A DNA stretch of 36,322 bases from the NCBI GenBank assembly GCA_047612385.1, contig JBLGAR010000035.1:1-36322 (forward strand). Direction: 5' to 3'. A program made the translations under genes and the position numbers. The DNA is from JBALVT01 sp047612385 (lineage in GTDB: Bacteria > Pseudomonadota > Gammaproteobacteria > Pseudomonadales > Halieaceae). Below the pieces are notes generated by a model, which saw only the letters and a program-made list of their open reading frames with translations, searched no databases and was not told the origin of the DNA. Position 1 is the stretch's first letter; every line of letters begins with the position of its first letter. Positions 1-7,969 of the stretch are shown in pieces.

Positions 1-360
1 TTGTTTAAAGACCTGGTTAAAGCAGGGGCAGCTTTAGAGAGTGAGGCCAAAAAAGGGCTTAGGTCCGGCCAATCGGCGAGTAATTCTGTAGAAGAGCGCA
101 TCAATCGGGTTCGAGAGAATTTTAGTCTCAACAGATTGGGCCGTACCGATGAGGCGACAAGCCTGCACGCAAAAGTAGATTTACTGTCCATGAAAATCGA
201 CCTGCTGACAAATGCCTTGGCTGAGCAAGGGTTAATCAAACCTGCCACTGGGCGCAAAAAGCCGGCCGCTAAACGAAAACCTGCTGGTGCAGCGGCGGGT
301 AAAACGAAAACCAACCCAACAGGAAAAACTCGAGCCAAGCCCGCAAAGCGCAAAGTTTAA
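1..360 (+). CDS. PhaF/PhaI-like phasin (PHA granule protein), 5'-truncated by window edge
   Basis: Phasins coat polyhydroxyalkanoate (PHA) storage granules; PhaF-type members add a basic histone-like tail that binds DNA and helps share granules at division. Visible here are a segment starting FKDLVKAGAALE, which resembles the PhaI/PhaF stretch ending the first amphipathic helix, and a second heptad-rich helix (NRLGR, then LHAKVDLLSMKIDLLTNAL) typical of the family's coiled coil. From about residue 80 the protein becomes a Lys/Ala/Pro-rich tail of about 40 residues with KKPAAKRK-like repeats, as in PhaF. The reading frame is open to base 1, so the TTG there is probably an internal Leu codon and the N-terminal part lies outside the window. 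The phaD-like gene follows after 14 nt, consistent with a pha operon. Family assignment is by recalled similarity. Confidence 0.72.
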   Translation: MFKDLVKAGAALESEAKKGLRSGQSASNSVEERINRVRENFSLNRLGRTDEATSLHAKVDLLSMKIDLLTNALAEQGLIKPATGRKKPAAKRKPAGAAAGKTKTNPTGKTRAKPAKRKV

Positions 361-374
361 GCGCCTAAACAGCG

Positions 375-1049
375 ATGAAAACACGAGATCGCATTCTGGT
401 CACCAGCCTCGATCTGTTTAACATCGAAGGCGAGGCGACTACGACAACTATTGATATCGCGAACGAACTCGACATAAGCCCTGGCAATCTCTACTACCAC
501 TTTAAAGGTAAGGACGAGATTCTTAAAGAGCTGTTTCAACAGTACGAACTGGCACTGAGCGACACTTTAACGGCACCAATAGAGCAGCCACTGAGCTCAG
601 ATCGCAGCGATGTAGAGGACAATTGGTATTATCTGTATGTTGTCATGGAAGAAATGTACAACTACCGTTTTTTTTATCACAATTTGGACGATATCAGGCA
701 GCGATACCCGGAAATTCGTAAGGGCTTTAGGCGACTGATTCAACTCAAGCGTGCCGCCTTGTTCGCCATCTGCCAAACCTTGCTTGCACAAGCAGTGATC
801 AAGGCAGAAGAGCAGCAAATGGTTGGGCTGGTAGACAATATGACCCTGGCCCTGACCTTCTGGTTTAACTACGACCAACTGCTCCATGAAGAGCGCGACC
901 CCCAGGTAACTATCCACCAGGGAGTGTTACAGTTAATGACTATGGTTGCCCCCTACCTCGGAGACGAACAACTGCGTTTCTATAGAGACTGCGAGGCCAT
1001 TTACACCCACATGCTGGAGTCATCAGACTTGCTTGAATCACCAGGGTAG
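375..1049 (+). CDS. phaD: PhaD-like TetR-family transcriptional regulator
   Basis: This is a 224-residue TetR-type regulator. The N-terminal helix-turn-helix (about residues 1-50) opens MKTRDRIL, continues with LF..EGE.TTTT.DIANELDISPGNLYYHFKGKDEIL and closely matches Pseudomonas PhaD, the activator/repressor tied to medium-chain PHA synthesis and phasin genes. The C-terminal ligand domain (about 60-215) also follows PhaD spacing, with an aromatic YYLYVVMEEMYNYRFFYHNL stretch and MVAPYLG near the end. It starts at an ATG 14 nt after the phasin stop, with only a weak ribosome-binding site, so it is probably translated from the same mRNA. The link to a phasin gene supports a PHA role. Ligand and operator are not visible. 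It converges on the methyltransferase gene with a 6-nt gap. Confidence 0.75.
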   Translation: MKTRDRILVTSLDLFNIEGEATTTTIDIANELDISPGNLYYHFKGKDEILKELFQQYELALSDTLTAPIEQPLSSDRSDVEDNWYYLYVVMEEMYNYRFFYHNLDDIRQRYPEIRKGFRRLIQLKRAALFAICQTLLAQAVIKAEEQQMVGLVDNMTLALTFWFNYDQLLHEERDPQVTIHQGVLQLMTMVAPYLGDEQLRFYRDCEAIYTHMLESSDLLESPG

Positions 1050-1055
1050 CCAGCC

Positions 1056-1697
1056 CTATTTTTTCAGAATTATCACATCCGCGCCGATAAACTCAATTTG
1101 CGCTCCTCGTTTCACGGCCCACCATTGAAAAGTTTCACGACTGAAAAAGCATACGTGAGTTGGATCATTTTTATAGTGCCAACGGGCGAACGCCGTTTCA
1201 TCACGAACCAGCTTAGTCATTAACCCCAGATAACCGCCCGGAAGTAACAGGTCCCATAACTGGTCAAATACCGCTCCCGGGCGATGCAGATGCTCCGCTA
1301 CTTCTGTGGCGCAAATAAAATCATAATACTTTTCGAGAACAGTCTGATCCGGTTCATAAAAGACATCATAAAGATCCACGGTACAGCCAGCTTTCGTTAG
1401 CAGGTCCGCTAGCGCTGGGCCCGGGCCACAACCAAAGTCCAGGCCGTGTGCCCTGGCCGCCAGACGTTTAAGCAGGGGGTCGGCTAAACGGGAAAGAAAT
1501 TTTCGATAGCCTAAATCTTGAACAAAATTCTGATGCTTATCGTACTCTGCACGCTCGGCAGAGCTATCCAGGTAGTACCTGGGCGAAACATGGACTAGCC
1601 GGCAGGTCTGGCATCGCTCGAAAGTTCTTCGCTTATCGCTGTAAAAAGGCAGCGATTCAAATCCACCACACAAAGGACAGTGTGAAAACTGCGGCAT
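1056..1697 (-). CDS. SAM-dependent class I methyltransferase with N-terminal Cys4 motif
   Basis: A 213-residue protein. Its N-terminus carries two CxxC pairs (C7/C10 and C29/C32) like a small zinc ribbon, as in many Methyltransf_23-type enzymes. The Rossmann methyltransferase domain follows: motif I DFGCGPGPALADLL at about residues 93-106, then an acidic strand end (VDLYDVFYEPD), then CATEVAEHLHRPG, which is the usual motif IV/V region of this family. These show SAM binding; the substrate cannot be read from sequence. Some annotations call this type 'class I SAM-dependent methyltransferase' or '2-polyprenyl-3-methyl-5-hydroxy-6-metoxy-1,4-benzoquinol methylase', but I would not assign ubiquinone synthesis here. 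It is divergent from the peroxiredoxin gene, whose ATG is 48 bp away, so the two probably share a compact promoter region. Confidence 0.8.
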   Translation of the reverse strand: MPQFSHCPLCGGFESLPFYSDKRRTFERCQTCRLVHVSPRYYLDSSAERAEYDKHQNFVQDLGYRKFLSRLADPLLKRLAARAHGLDFGCGPGPALADLLTKAGCTVDLYDVFYEPDQTVLEKYYDFICATEVAEHLHRPGAVFDQLWDLLLPGGYLGLMTKLVRDETAFARWHYKNDPTHVCFFSRETFQWWAVKRGAQIEFIGADVIILKK

Positions 1698-1745
1698 CTG
1701 CTATTATTCACGCTCGTTGTAATTCAACTCATTAAGGAGAGTAAC

Positions 1746-2225
1746 ATGACAATACAAGTTGGAGATAAAATCCCCGCCTGCACAATGAAAACTATGGGCG
1801 AAAACGGGCCTGAAGACATCACAACAGAAGCCATATTCGCCGGCAAGAAAGTGGTGCTTTTTGCGGTACCAGGTGCATTTACTCCCGGATGCAGCATGAC
1901 ACACCTGCCAGGCTACGTAGTTAATGCAGATAAAATCAAAGCCGCGGGAGCGGACACAATTGTCTGCATGGCGGTAAACGATGCATTCGTAATGGGAGCC
2001 TGGGGCGAAGCACAAAATGCCCAGGAATTGCTGATGTTAGCAGACGGCAACGGCGAATTCACTGCAGCACTGGGCTTGGAGCTAGATGGCACCGGCTTCG
2101 GCCTGGGACATCGCAGCCAACGTTTTGCGATGATTGTAGATGATGGCACTGTCAGCAATCTCAATGTGGAAGAAGGTCCGGGCGTAGATACCAGCTCAGC
2201 GGAAACCATGATGGCGCTAATTTAG
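1746..2225 (+). CDS. Prx5-type peroxiredoxin (1-Cys-like)
   Basis: A thiol peroxidase of 159 residues that reduces hydrogen peroxide and organic hydroperoxides in the cytoplasm. The peroxidatic cysteine is C49 in PGAFTPGCSMTHLPGY, the diagnostic Prx5/PMP20 motif. Further family signatures are VCMAVNDAFVMGAWG (around residues 73-87) and the closing GLGHRSQRFAMIVDDG segment. C12 and C74 are also present. C74 lies in the conserved (A/V)CxxVND strand and is not an obvious resolving Cys. No glutaredoxin domain is fused, so reduction probably relies on glutathione/glutaredoxin or thioredoxin. The start is supported by a strong AAGGAGA at 1734-1740, five nt before the ATG. A GC-rich hairpin just after the stop probably ends the transcript. 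Confidence 0.9.
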   Translation: MTIQVGDKIPACTMKTMGENGPEDITTEAIFAGKKVVLFAVPGAFTPGCSMTHLPGYVVNADKIKAAGADTIVCMAVNDAFVMGAWGEAQNAQELLMLADGNGEFTAALGLELDGTGFGLGHRSQRFAMIVDDGTVSNLNVEEGPGVDTSSAETMMALI

Positions 2226-2236
2226 CGCTCCTATTT

Positions 2237-2258
2237 GGCAGGGGCTGCGGCCCCTGCC
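2237..2258. terminator. Strong GC hairpin between convergent genes
   Basis: A perfect 9-bp stem (GGCAGGGGC / GCCCCTGCC) with a TGCG loop lies between the peroxiredoxin stop (2225) and the end of the minus-strand pqiA-like gene (2268). No clear T-run follows on either strand, so it may act as a Rho-linked or 3'-protective hairpin and not a classical intrinsic terminator. Its position suits both convergent transcripts. Confidence 0.6.
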
Positions 2259-2267
2259 AGCATTACC

Positions 2268-2912
2268 CTAAGATCCAGCACCTGGCGCAGCAGCAGCCAC
2301 TCTTGCAGGAGCTATCAATACAGAACCTGCGGCAATAGAAAAAACGCAATATGCCAGAAAATAGTAAAACCCCACCTCTAGCTCGGCACTCATGACAAGC
2401 AGTTCATCCGCTTGTCCAGATGCACTACCGGCCATGTAGGCAACTAGCAATGCCATCACAAATACATCCGCCATGGACCACTTACTGAGCATCGAATTAA
2501 CGTTGAGAAGAAAGCGTGGAACGACGGTTCCAGTGACCAGCAACGAAGCCAGCAACAGAAACAGCTTGAATACCGGTATCACTACACTGAAGAAAACAAC
2601 CAGGAACGCCACCGGAAGGTTTCCTGTACGTGCCAGTTCATCTACCGTGCCCAGGATAGAGCGAGTACTGCTGTAGGCTTGCAGTTCACCCTCTATGTTG
2701 TCCAGGCCTAGAAACCCGGACAACATATTAAGCATCGCCCTGGACTGGGAATCAGCCTCCTCACCTGCGAGCATGTCGATACCCAGGGCGGCAATTTTGG
2801 ATTTCTCTATCGATCCGGTCAGGGTCAATATGGGCTGTGTAACACCCGGGTACAAAAGCCCCAGAGCGCAGATAATAACGATTACTGTGAGTACTTTTCG
2901 ACTAGTGGTCAT
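2268..2912 (-). CDS. Paraquat-inducible protein A family membrane protein, single domain
   Basis: A 214-residue inner-membrane protein of the PqiA family (PF04403). Diagnostic is the block IPVFKLFLLL followed by SKWSMADVFVMALLVAY, near-identical in layout to PqiA/YebS domains. About four membrane helices can be seen: residues 5-25, 100-125, 145-165 and 180-200. The 60-residue stretch after helix 1 is predicted periplasmic. E. coli PqiA has two such domains in about 420 residues; this protein has one. It also lacks the zinc-ribbon cysteines usual at PqiA domain starts. PqiA-type proteins work with MCE proteins (PqiB) in lipid transport across the envelope, but no MCE gene is adjacent, so the partner is unknown. 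A good GGAGGGAC precedes the ATG. Confidence 0.75.
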   Translation of the reverse strand: MTTSRKVLTVIVIICALGLLYPGVTQPILTLTGSIEKSKIAALGIDMLAGEEADSQSRAMLNMLSGFLGLDNIEGELQAYSSTRSILGTVDELARTGNLPVAFLVVFFSVVIPVFKLFLLLASLLVTGTVVPRFLLNVNSMLSKWSMADVFVMALLVAYMAGSASGQADELLVMSAELEVGFYYFLAYCVFSIAAGSVLIAPARVAAAAPGAGS

Positions 2913-2951
2913 GACGTCCCTCCGGCTGCGCGGATACTACAAATAAGCGAC

Positions 2952-4448
2952 TCAAACCAAAAGAAAATAACAGATCGAACTTATCACCATCACCCCCAGA
3001 AAATTCAACATCACGCCCTCTCTTGCCATCCTATCAGTGCGTATCAAGCCAGTGCCATAGACTACAGAGTTGGGCGCTGTGGCAACGGGCAACATAAAGG
3101 CACAGCTGGCGCTCATGGCGGCGGGAACCATCAACACCTCGGGGGCAATTGCCGATGCGAGTGCGGCGGCGGCCAAGATTGGCATCAACAAGGTGGTGCT
3201 GGCCGTATTAGAGGTCGTCTCCGTCATGAAAGTGACAACCAGGCAGATCAGCGCGATCAAACCCCACAAATGGATTTGAGTCATGGACGCCAACCACACC
3301 CCAAGCAGTTCGCTCAACCCCGAACTCACAAACCCTTTCGCCAGGCAAATTCCTCCGGCGAACAGCAGCAGAACTCCCCAGGGAATCGTGCTGGCTTGCT
3401 GCCAGGTCAATAGCTTCCCTCCCTTACCGTTGGGCACAAGAAACATTAGGACTACCGCCAGCAGCGCAACTGATGCATCGTTTGCCGTGGGCATATCAAA
3501 CCAGATTCGCCAACCACCAAATGGCTCACTGCGGGTGATCCACGCCAGAGCGGTCAAAGCGAACACTATCAACACTCGCTTTTCTTCAGTTCGCCACTTC
3601 CCTGCGACAGGAAGCTCTACCTGGAGTGCGCCGGAAAGATTACGCGTTAGTATAAACGCCATCGCAGGCACCATGATCACGACCACAGGCAGCGCCCAGG
3701 ACATCCACTGGGTAAAACTAATTGTCCGACCTGTCGTTTCCTCAAACACCTGCATAAAAATCAGATTAGGTGGCGTGCCAATGGGAGTACCCATACCACC
3801 TACACTGGCTGCATAGGCAATACCCAACAACAGTGGGACCGAAAGACGTTCTTTATCATCCGTGCCATCCAACACAGCCAGCGCGACGGGCAGCAGCATT
3901 AGCGTTGTCGCCGTATTGGAGATCCACATGCTTAACACCGCCGATGCGGCCATAAAACCCATGACCAAGCGACGCCCGCTATGCGCTCCGAATAGATTCA
4001 CCATAGCCAGCGCCAGACGGCGATGAGCACCCGAATATTCCATGGCTTTAGAGAGAATAAAACCGCCCAACAGTAATAGAATAAGCGGGGAACCGTAGGC
4101 CTGGCCCACTTGGGCCGGAGTAAGAACTCCCATCAGAGGCAAAATGGCCAAGGGGAGCAGAGAAGTTACCGGTATGGGAACCGGCTCGAATACCCACCAG
4201 ATAATACAAATGATGGCGACAAAACCAACCACGGCCATATCCTGACTCAAGCCCGAATAAGTGATCAAAGAAGCAATCGCCATCGCTAGAATCGGACCAC
4301 CCCACAAAGCCCACAGCTTAAAATTACGTATCACTACAATGCCTTTTTGAGCAGGGTCATTTTTAATTTTCTCGCTGTTCTTAACAATCGCAGGTCCTGA
4401 TCTGGGGTCAGCCGATGTGACTGCACAAATATAATCACTAGAGTACAC
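2952..4448 (-). CDS. SLC13/DASS family anion:sodium symporter
   Basis: A polytopic inner-membrane carrier of the divalent-anion:sodium symporter family (SLC13, VcINDY-like), probably moving dicarboxylates or sulfate with Na+. The two Ser-Asn-Thr signatures that line the substrate and sodium sites are both present: ISNTATTLMLLP near residues 175-186 and TSNTASTTLLMP near 410-421. There are about 11 hydrophobic segments, and the length is normal for the family (450-500). The start is uncertain. The open frame begins at a GTG only 26 bp from the divergent moaA ATG, with no clear ribosome-binding site. A second GTG at 4334 sits 7 nt after AAAAAGG, directly before the first membrane helix, and would give a 460-residue protein. 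The substrate cannot be read from the sequence. Confidence 0.88.
   Translation of the reverse strand: MYSSDYICAVTSADPRSGPAIVKNSEKIKNDPAQKGIVVIRNFKLWALWGGPILAMAIASLITYSGLSQDMAVVGFVAIICIIWWVFEPVPIPVTSLLPLAILPLMGVLTPAQVGQAYGSPLILLLLGGFILSKAMEYSGAHRRLALAMVNLFGAHSGRRLVMGFMAASAVLSMWISNTATTLMLLPVALAVLDGTDDKERLSVPLLLGIAYAASVGGMGTPIGTPPNLIFMQVFEETTGRTISFTQWMSWALPVVVIMVPAMAFILTRNLSGALQVELPVAGKWRTEEKRVLIVFALTALAWITRSEPFGGWRIWFDMPTANDASVALLAVVLMFLVPNGKGGKLLTWQQASTIPWGVLLLFAGGICLAKGFVSSGLSELLGVWLASMTQIHLWGLIALICLVVTFMTETTSNTASTTLLMPILAAAALASAIAPEVLMVPAAMSASCAFMLPVATAPNSVVYGTGLIRTDRMAREGVMLNFLGVMVISSICYFLLV
4430..4435 (+). promoter_or_regulatory. Possible -10 box for moaA
   Basis: A perfect TATAAT lies 39 nt before the moaA ATG. 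The matching -35 position (about 4407-4412) is poor, and the box would fall inside the SLC13 gene if that gene really starts at its first GTG. It is given as a weak candidate and as an argument for the later SLC13 start. Confidence 0.3.
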
Positions 4449-4474
4449 AACTTATAAAGCTTACACTGCTACCT

Positions 4475-5485
4475 ATGGAAAAAATTCTTCCCACACAACT
4501 CATTGATCGATTTGATAGACGCGTCGACTACGTTCGCCTGTCGGTTACCGATCGCTGTGATTTCCGCTGTGTCTATTGTATGGCAGAGGAAATGGAGTTT
4601 ATACCCAAGCCGCATATTTTGAGCCTGGAAGAACTTCATCAGCTCGCGACGGCCTTTACTGAATTGGGCGTGGGGAAAATTCGGCTGACAGGTGGTGAGC
4701 CGCTGATAAGAAATAATGTCTTATCGCTGATAGATCAGGTAGGGAAACTCCCGCTGCTCGGGGAACTTGTCATCACTACCAACGGATCTCAACTGCAAAG
4801 AACCGCCGAAAGCTTGCGAGCGAGCGGCGTCAAGCGCTTGAATATAAGCCTGGACAGCCTCAACCCGAGAAAATTCAGACAACTGACACGCCATGGAAAT
4901 CTCGACCAGGTTCTCGCTGGAATCGACACGGCTATCGCCGTCGGCTTCGACCAAATTAAAATTAATGCGGTAGTTCTCAAAGGGCGCAACGAAGACGAGG
5001 CGATCGATTTGGTCAATTTTGTCAGAGACAAAAAAATCGATATCGCTTTCATCGAAGAGATGCCCCTTGGCCTCATCGACGAACACGATAGAGAGCTCAG
5101 TTTTTGCAGCTCGGATGAGTTGCGCGACAGGATCGGCGCGCACTACGAGCTAACATCACTGGGTGACCCAAAAGGTAGCGCAGGCCCCGCTCGTTACTAC
5201 AGCATGACCGACAGCAATTCAAAAGTCGGCTTTATATCGCCCCACTCCAATAATTTCTGCCATTTGTGTAACCGCGTCCGAGTGACCGTTGAAGGCAGGT
5301 TGTTACTGTGCCTAGGAAATGAACACTCCGTCGATTTGCGCGCAATATTGCGCGGGTCTGATTACTCACTGGACAAGCTCAAGTGGGCCATCGTCGATGC
5401 GATGGATGTAAAGCCAGAACGGCATCATTTCGACAACAGCGGCGAGCCTCAGATTGTTCGATTTATGAACATGACTGGGGGATAG
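4475..5485 (+). CDS. moaA: GTP 3',8-cyclase MoaA (molybdenum cofactor biosynthesis)
   Basis: A radical-SAM enzyme that, with MoaC, turns GTP into cyclic pyranopterin monophosphate, the first step of molybdenum cofactor synthesis. All hallmarks are visible. The N-terminal radical-SAM cysteines are C28, C32 and C35 (CDFRCVYC). The SAM-binding GGEP is in LTGGEPLIR, and NISLDSL follows. The C-terminal second [4Fe-4S] ligands, CHLC.RVR..VEGRLLLCLG, have the normal C-x2-C-x13-C spacing. The conserved C-terminal GG, needed for activity, is present (MTGG). Length (336) is normal. No other moa/moe genes are in the window. Downstream, the MoxR/VWA pair has its own promoter, so co-transcription with moaA is possible but not required. 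Confidence 0.97.
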   Translation: MEKILPTQLIDRFDRRVDYVRLSVTDRCDFRCVYCMAEEMEFIPKPHILSLEELHQLATAFTELGVGKIRLTGGEPLIRNNVLSLIDQVGKLPLLGELVITTNGSQLQRTAESLRASGVKRLNISLDSLNPRKFRQLTRHGNLDQVLAGIDTAIAVGFDQIKINAVVLKGRNEDEAIDLVNFVRDKKIDIAFIEEMPLGLIDEHDRELSFCSSDELRDRIGAHYELTSLGDPKGSAGPARYYSMTDSNSKVGFISPHSNNFCHLCNRVRVTVEGRLLLCLGNEHSVDLRAILRGSDYSLDKLKWAIVDAMDVKPERHHFDNSGEPQIVRFMNMTGG

Positions 5486-5500
5486 CTCACACTTAGTTCG

Positions 5501-5529
5501 TTACAGCCGGCGAGCAGTTCGCGTACAAT
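5501..5529 (+). promoter_or_regulatory. Predicted sigma-70 promoter of moxR-VWA operon
   Basis: TTACAG (5501-5506), a 17-bp spacer and TACAAT (5524-5529) match the sigma-70 consensus at four and five of six positions. The predicted start of transcription, near 5536, gives a leader of about 20 nt before the GTG start of the MoxR gene. Confidence 0.5.
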
Positions 5530-5556
5530 GCTCTGCTGAATTTACAGGACTTAGAT

Positions 5557-6501
5557 GTGAACAAAAAAGATTTCCCGCAATTATCGTCAGTAGAAGAAAT
5601 TGAAAAGGGCTTCGAATCCTTCGGCTATATTTGCAGCACCAGCATCGCAACGGCAGTTTACTTGGCGTTCCAACTTCGCAAACCCATTCTAGTTGAAGGC
5701 CCGCCAGGTGTCGGCAAAACTGAACTGGCAAAAACCACTTCGGAATTACTTAAACTGCCACTCATTCGCCTGCAGTGCTACGAGGGGCTGGATGAGGCCA
5801 AAGCACTCTACGAGTGGAAGTATGGCAAGCAACTTCTGTACACCCAGATTTTAAAAGAAAAGTTGGGCGACCTGCTCAAGGGCGCTACCGGTCTGGCAGA
5901 ATCGGTGGAGAAGCTGCACCAGTTCGGCGATATATTTTACTCTGAAGCTTTTCTTGAACCCCGGCCGCTTCTAAAGGCGATGCAGCAGGAGGATGGAGCT
6001 GTTCTACTGATTGATGAGATCGATAAATCAGATTACGAATTCGAGTCGCTACTGTTGGAGATATTGTCTGATTATCAGGTTTCGGTGCCAGAAATTGGTA
6101 CTGTAAAAGCAAAAACTACGCCGATGGTTTTCCTAACCAGTAACAACACACGCGATATCAGCGATGCACTGAAACGACGCTGTCTGCATCTGTACATTCC
6201 TTTCCCAACCGTAGAGCTGGAGGAGCGGATTGTTCGCAGCAGAGTCCCTGATATCAATGAAAAGCTGCGGCATCAGCTGGTTGAATTTGTTCATTCGCTG
6301 CGCCAGCTTGATCTCAAAAAAGCACCGGCAATTTCGGAGACAATCGACTGGGCCAGAAGCTTGCTGCTGCTGCACGCAGATGAGTTAGACGAAGAGCTCT
6401 TACACACGACATTAAACGTTCTCCTTAAATTCCAGGATGATATTGAAGCCACAACTCCGGAGTTGAGAAACTTGATTCCACAAAAAAGTAAAACTGATTA
6501 A
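5557..6501 (+). CDS. MoxR-family AAA+ ATPase (CoxD-like)
   Basis: A cytoplasmic AAA+ ATPase of the MoxR group, which acts as a chaperone with VWA-domain partners to mature or activate protein complexes, often metalloenzymes. Visible are Walker A GPPGVGKTE (about residues 48-56), Walker B LLIDEIDKSD (about 149-158), sensor-1 TSNNTRD and an arginine-finger-like KRRCLHLYIPFP. Length (314) is normal. The start codon is GTG with a CAGGAC ribosome-binding site. The VWA gene begins 10 nt downstream, the classic MoxR-VWA pair. CoxD/CoxE, which load the Mo/Cu centre of aerobic CO dehydrogenase, have this arrangement. Here no CO dehydrogenase genes are present, but moaA sits directly upstream. The client is unknown. 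Confidence 0.9.
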   Translation: MNKKDFPQLSSVEEIEKGFESFGYICSTSIATAVYLAFQLRKPILVEGPPGVGKTELAKTTSELLKLPLIRLQCYEGLDEAKALYEWKYGKQLLYTQILKEKLGDLLKGATGLAESVEKLHQFGDIFYSEAFLEPRPLLKAMQQEDGAVLLIDEIDKSDYEFESLLLEILSDYQVSVPEIGTVKAKTTPMVFLTSNNTRDISDALKRRCLHLYIPFPTVELEERIVRSRVPDINEKLRHQLVEFVHSLRQLDLKKAPAISETIDWARSLLLLHADELDEELLHTTLNVLLKFQDDIEATTPELRNLIPQKSKTD

Positions 6502-6511
6502 GGCCTAAAAA

Positions 6512-7963
6512 GTGCAGTCCCGTTTGGTCAGCTTTATTCAGGTCTTGCGCACCCATGACGTTAGAATTTCCCCTGCAGAAACTCTGGACGCGATGGATGT
6601 CGCCAGCATTTTGGGATTTGGCAATCGAGAGAGCTTACGGGACGGACTCTCGATGGCACTTGCGAAAACGAACGATGAAAAGGCCATTTTTGCTACGTGT
6701 TTTGATGAGTTTTTCAGCCGTGGCCTCTCCGATTTCTCAGACAAAAAAGCGGAGACAAAGACCGAAGAACAAGACAATGAAGGCGCTGAAGACGGCAGTA
6801 CCGACCCCGGTGACACTAACTCTCAGGGTGATGAGTCCGAGGCCGGAGGTTCCGTTGCAGAGAAATCCTTACTTGAATCTGCCGCCCAGGACAGCGCCGA
6901 GCTTCAATCCCTAATGGACAGCCCGCTAATGCAGGGCTTGATCAACAATGAGCGCAACGAACTGAGTCTCGCTATTAGTCGCGCCGGCGAGCAAGTGGGC
7001 TTAAGTCAGATTCAAATGTTCACGCAAAAGGGCCAGTACACCCGGAAAATTCTCGATGAACTGGGGGAGGAGCATATTCGCCAGGCGGTTATCGAACTGG
7101 AGCGCCAAGAAAATCCGGCGCTGGCCGAATTGCAGCGCTACAGAGACATATTGAGAGAGCAGGTACGCGATTATGTAGAGCGAGAGTATCTGCTCAATGC
7201 AGCCGGGAAAAACCGACAGTTCATGGATGAGATTCTCAGCAAAACGCGGCTGAACAATATCGAGCACCACTATCTGCACAAAGTTCACGAGTTGGTACGA
7301 AAAATGGCCAAACGTTTGGCGGCTCGCCATTCGAGAAAGCGGAAAATAACCAAGCGCGGCCAGCTAAATATGGCCAAAACCATCCGCCACGGTATTCCCA
7401 ACGATGGCGTAATGTTTAATACCTATTGGAAGCAAACCCGAAAGGACAAACCCAAAATACTGGCCATCTGCGATGTCAGTGGCTCTGTAGCCGCCTATGC
7501 AAAATTTTTGCTCATGTTTCTCTACAGCCTACAGGACATCCTACCTCAAGTACGAAGCTTCGCATTTTCAAGCCATTTAGGCGAAGTTAGCCACTATTTC
7601 GACGAATACCCGCTTGAGAAGGCCATAGAGCTGGTCAATTGGCAATACGGTGGAGCGACCGATTATGCCACGGCGCTGGAGGATTTTTCCAAGTTGGCAC
7701 TTGATGACATCAACAGTGACACCACGGTAATCATACTAGGGGATGCGCGAAACAATAATGGCGACCCAAAACTCGAAGTGATGCAATCAATTTTCACCCG
7801 AGCACGACAGGTTATCTGGCTTAACCCCGAGTCGCGGAGGGCCTGGGGGACGGGCGATTCGGAAATGTTACGCTACCAAAGTGCTTGTCATTTCGCCGCC
7901 GAATGCAATAATCTGAAGCAACTGGAACGTATTGTAGATCAGCTTTTAAGAAGTACCCGATAA
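6512..7963 (+). CDS. VWA-domain protein, CoxE-like partner of MoxR
   Basis: A 483-residue protein with a C-terminal von Willebrand factor A domain (about residues 310-480). The MIDAS metal site DVSGS begins at residue 321, and the second MIDAS loop appears as GGATDYATAL. The middle (about 150-300) is helical and rich in Arg/Glu, ending in a basic stretch (KRLAARHSRKRKITKRG). Residues about 75-115 form an acidic, probably disordered linker (Asp/Glu/Ser/Gly-rich). The layout matches CoxE-like proteins. VWA proteins use the metal site to hold a client while the MoxR ATPase remodels it. The start is GTG, 10 nt after the MoxR stop, with AAGG upstream, so translation is probably coupled. The client is not identified. 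Confidence 0.87.
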   Translation: MQSRLVSFIQVLRTHDVRISPAETLDAMDVASILGFGNRESLRDGLSMALAKTNDEKAIFATCFDEFFSRGLSDFSDKKAETKTEEQDNEGAEDGSTDPGDTNSQGDESEAGGSVAEKSLLESAAQDSAELQSLMDSPLMQGLINNERNELSLAISRAGEQVGLSQIQMFTQKGQYTRKILDELGEEHIRQAVIELERQENPALAELQRYRDILREQVRDYVEREYLLNAAGKNRQFMDEILSKTRLNNIEHHYLHKVHELVRKMAKRLAARHSRKRKITKRGQLNMAKTIRHGIPNDGVMFNTYWKQTRKDKPKILAICDVSGSVAAYAKFLLMFLYSLQDILPQVRSFAFSSHLGEVSHYFDEYPLEKAIELVNWQYGGATDYATALEDFSKLALDDINSDTTVIILGDARNNNGDPKLEVMQSIFTRARQVIWLNPESRRAWGTGDSEMLRYQSACHFAAECNNLKQLERIVDQLLRSTR

Positions 7964-7969
7964 AACCAC

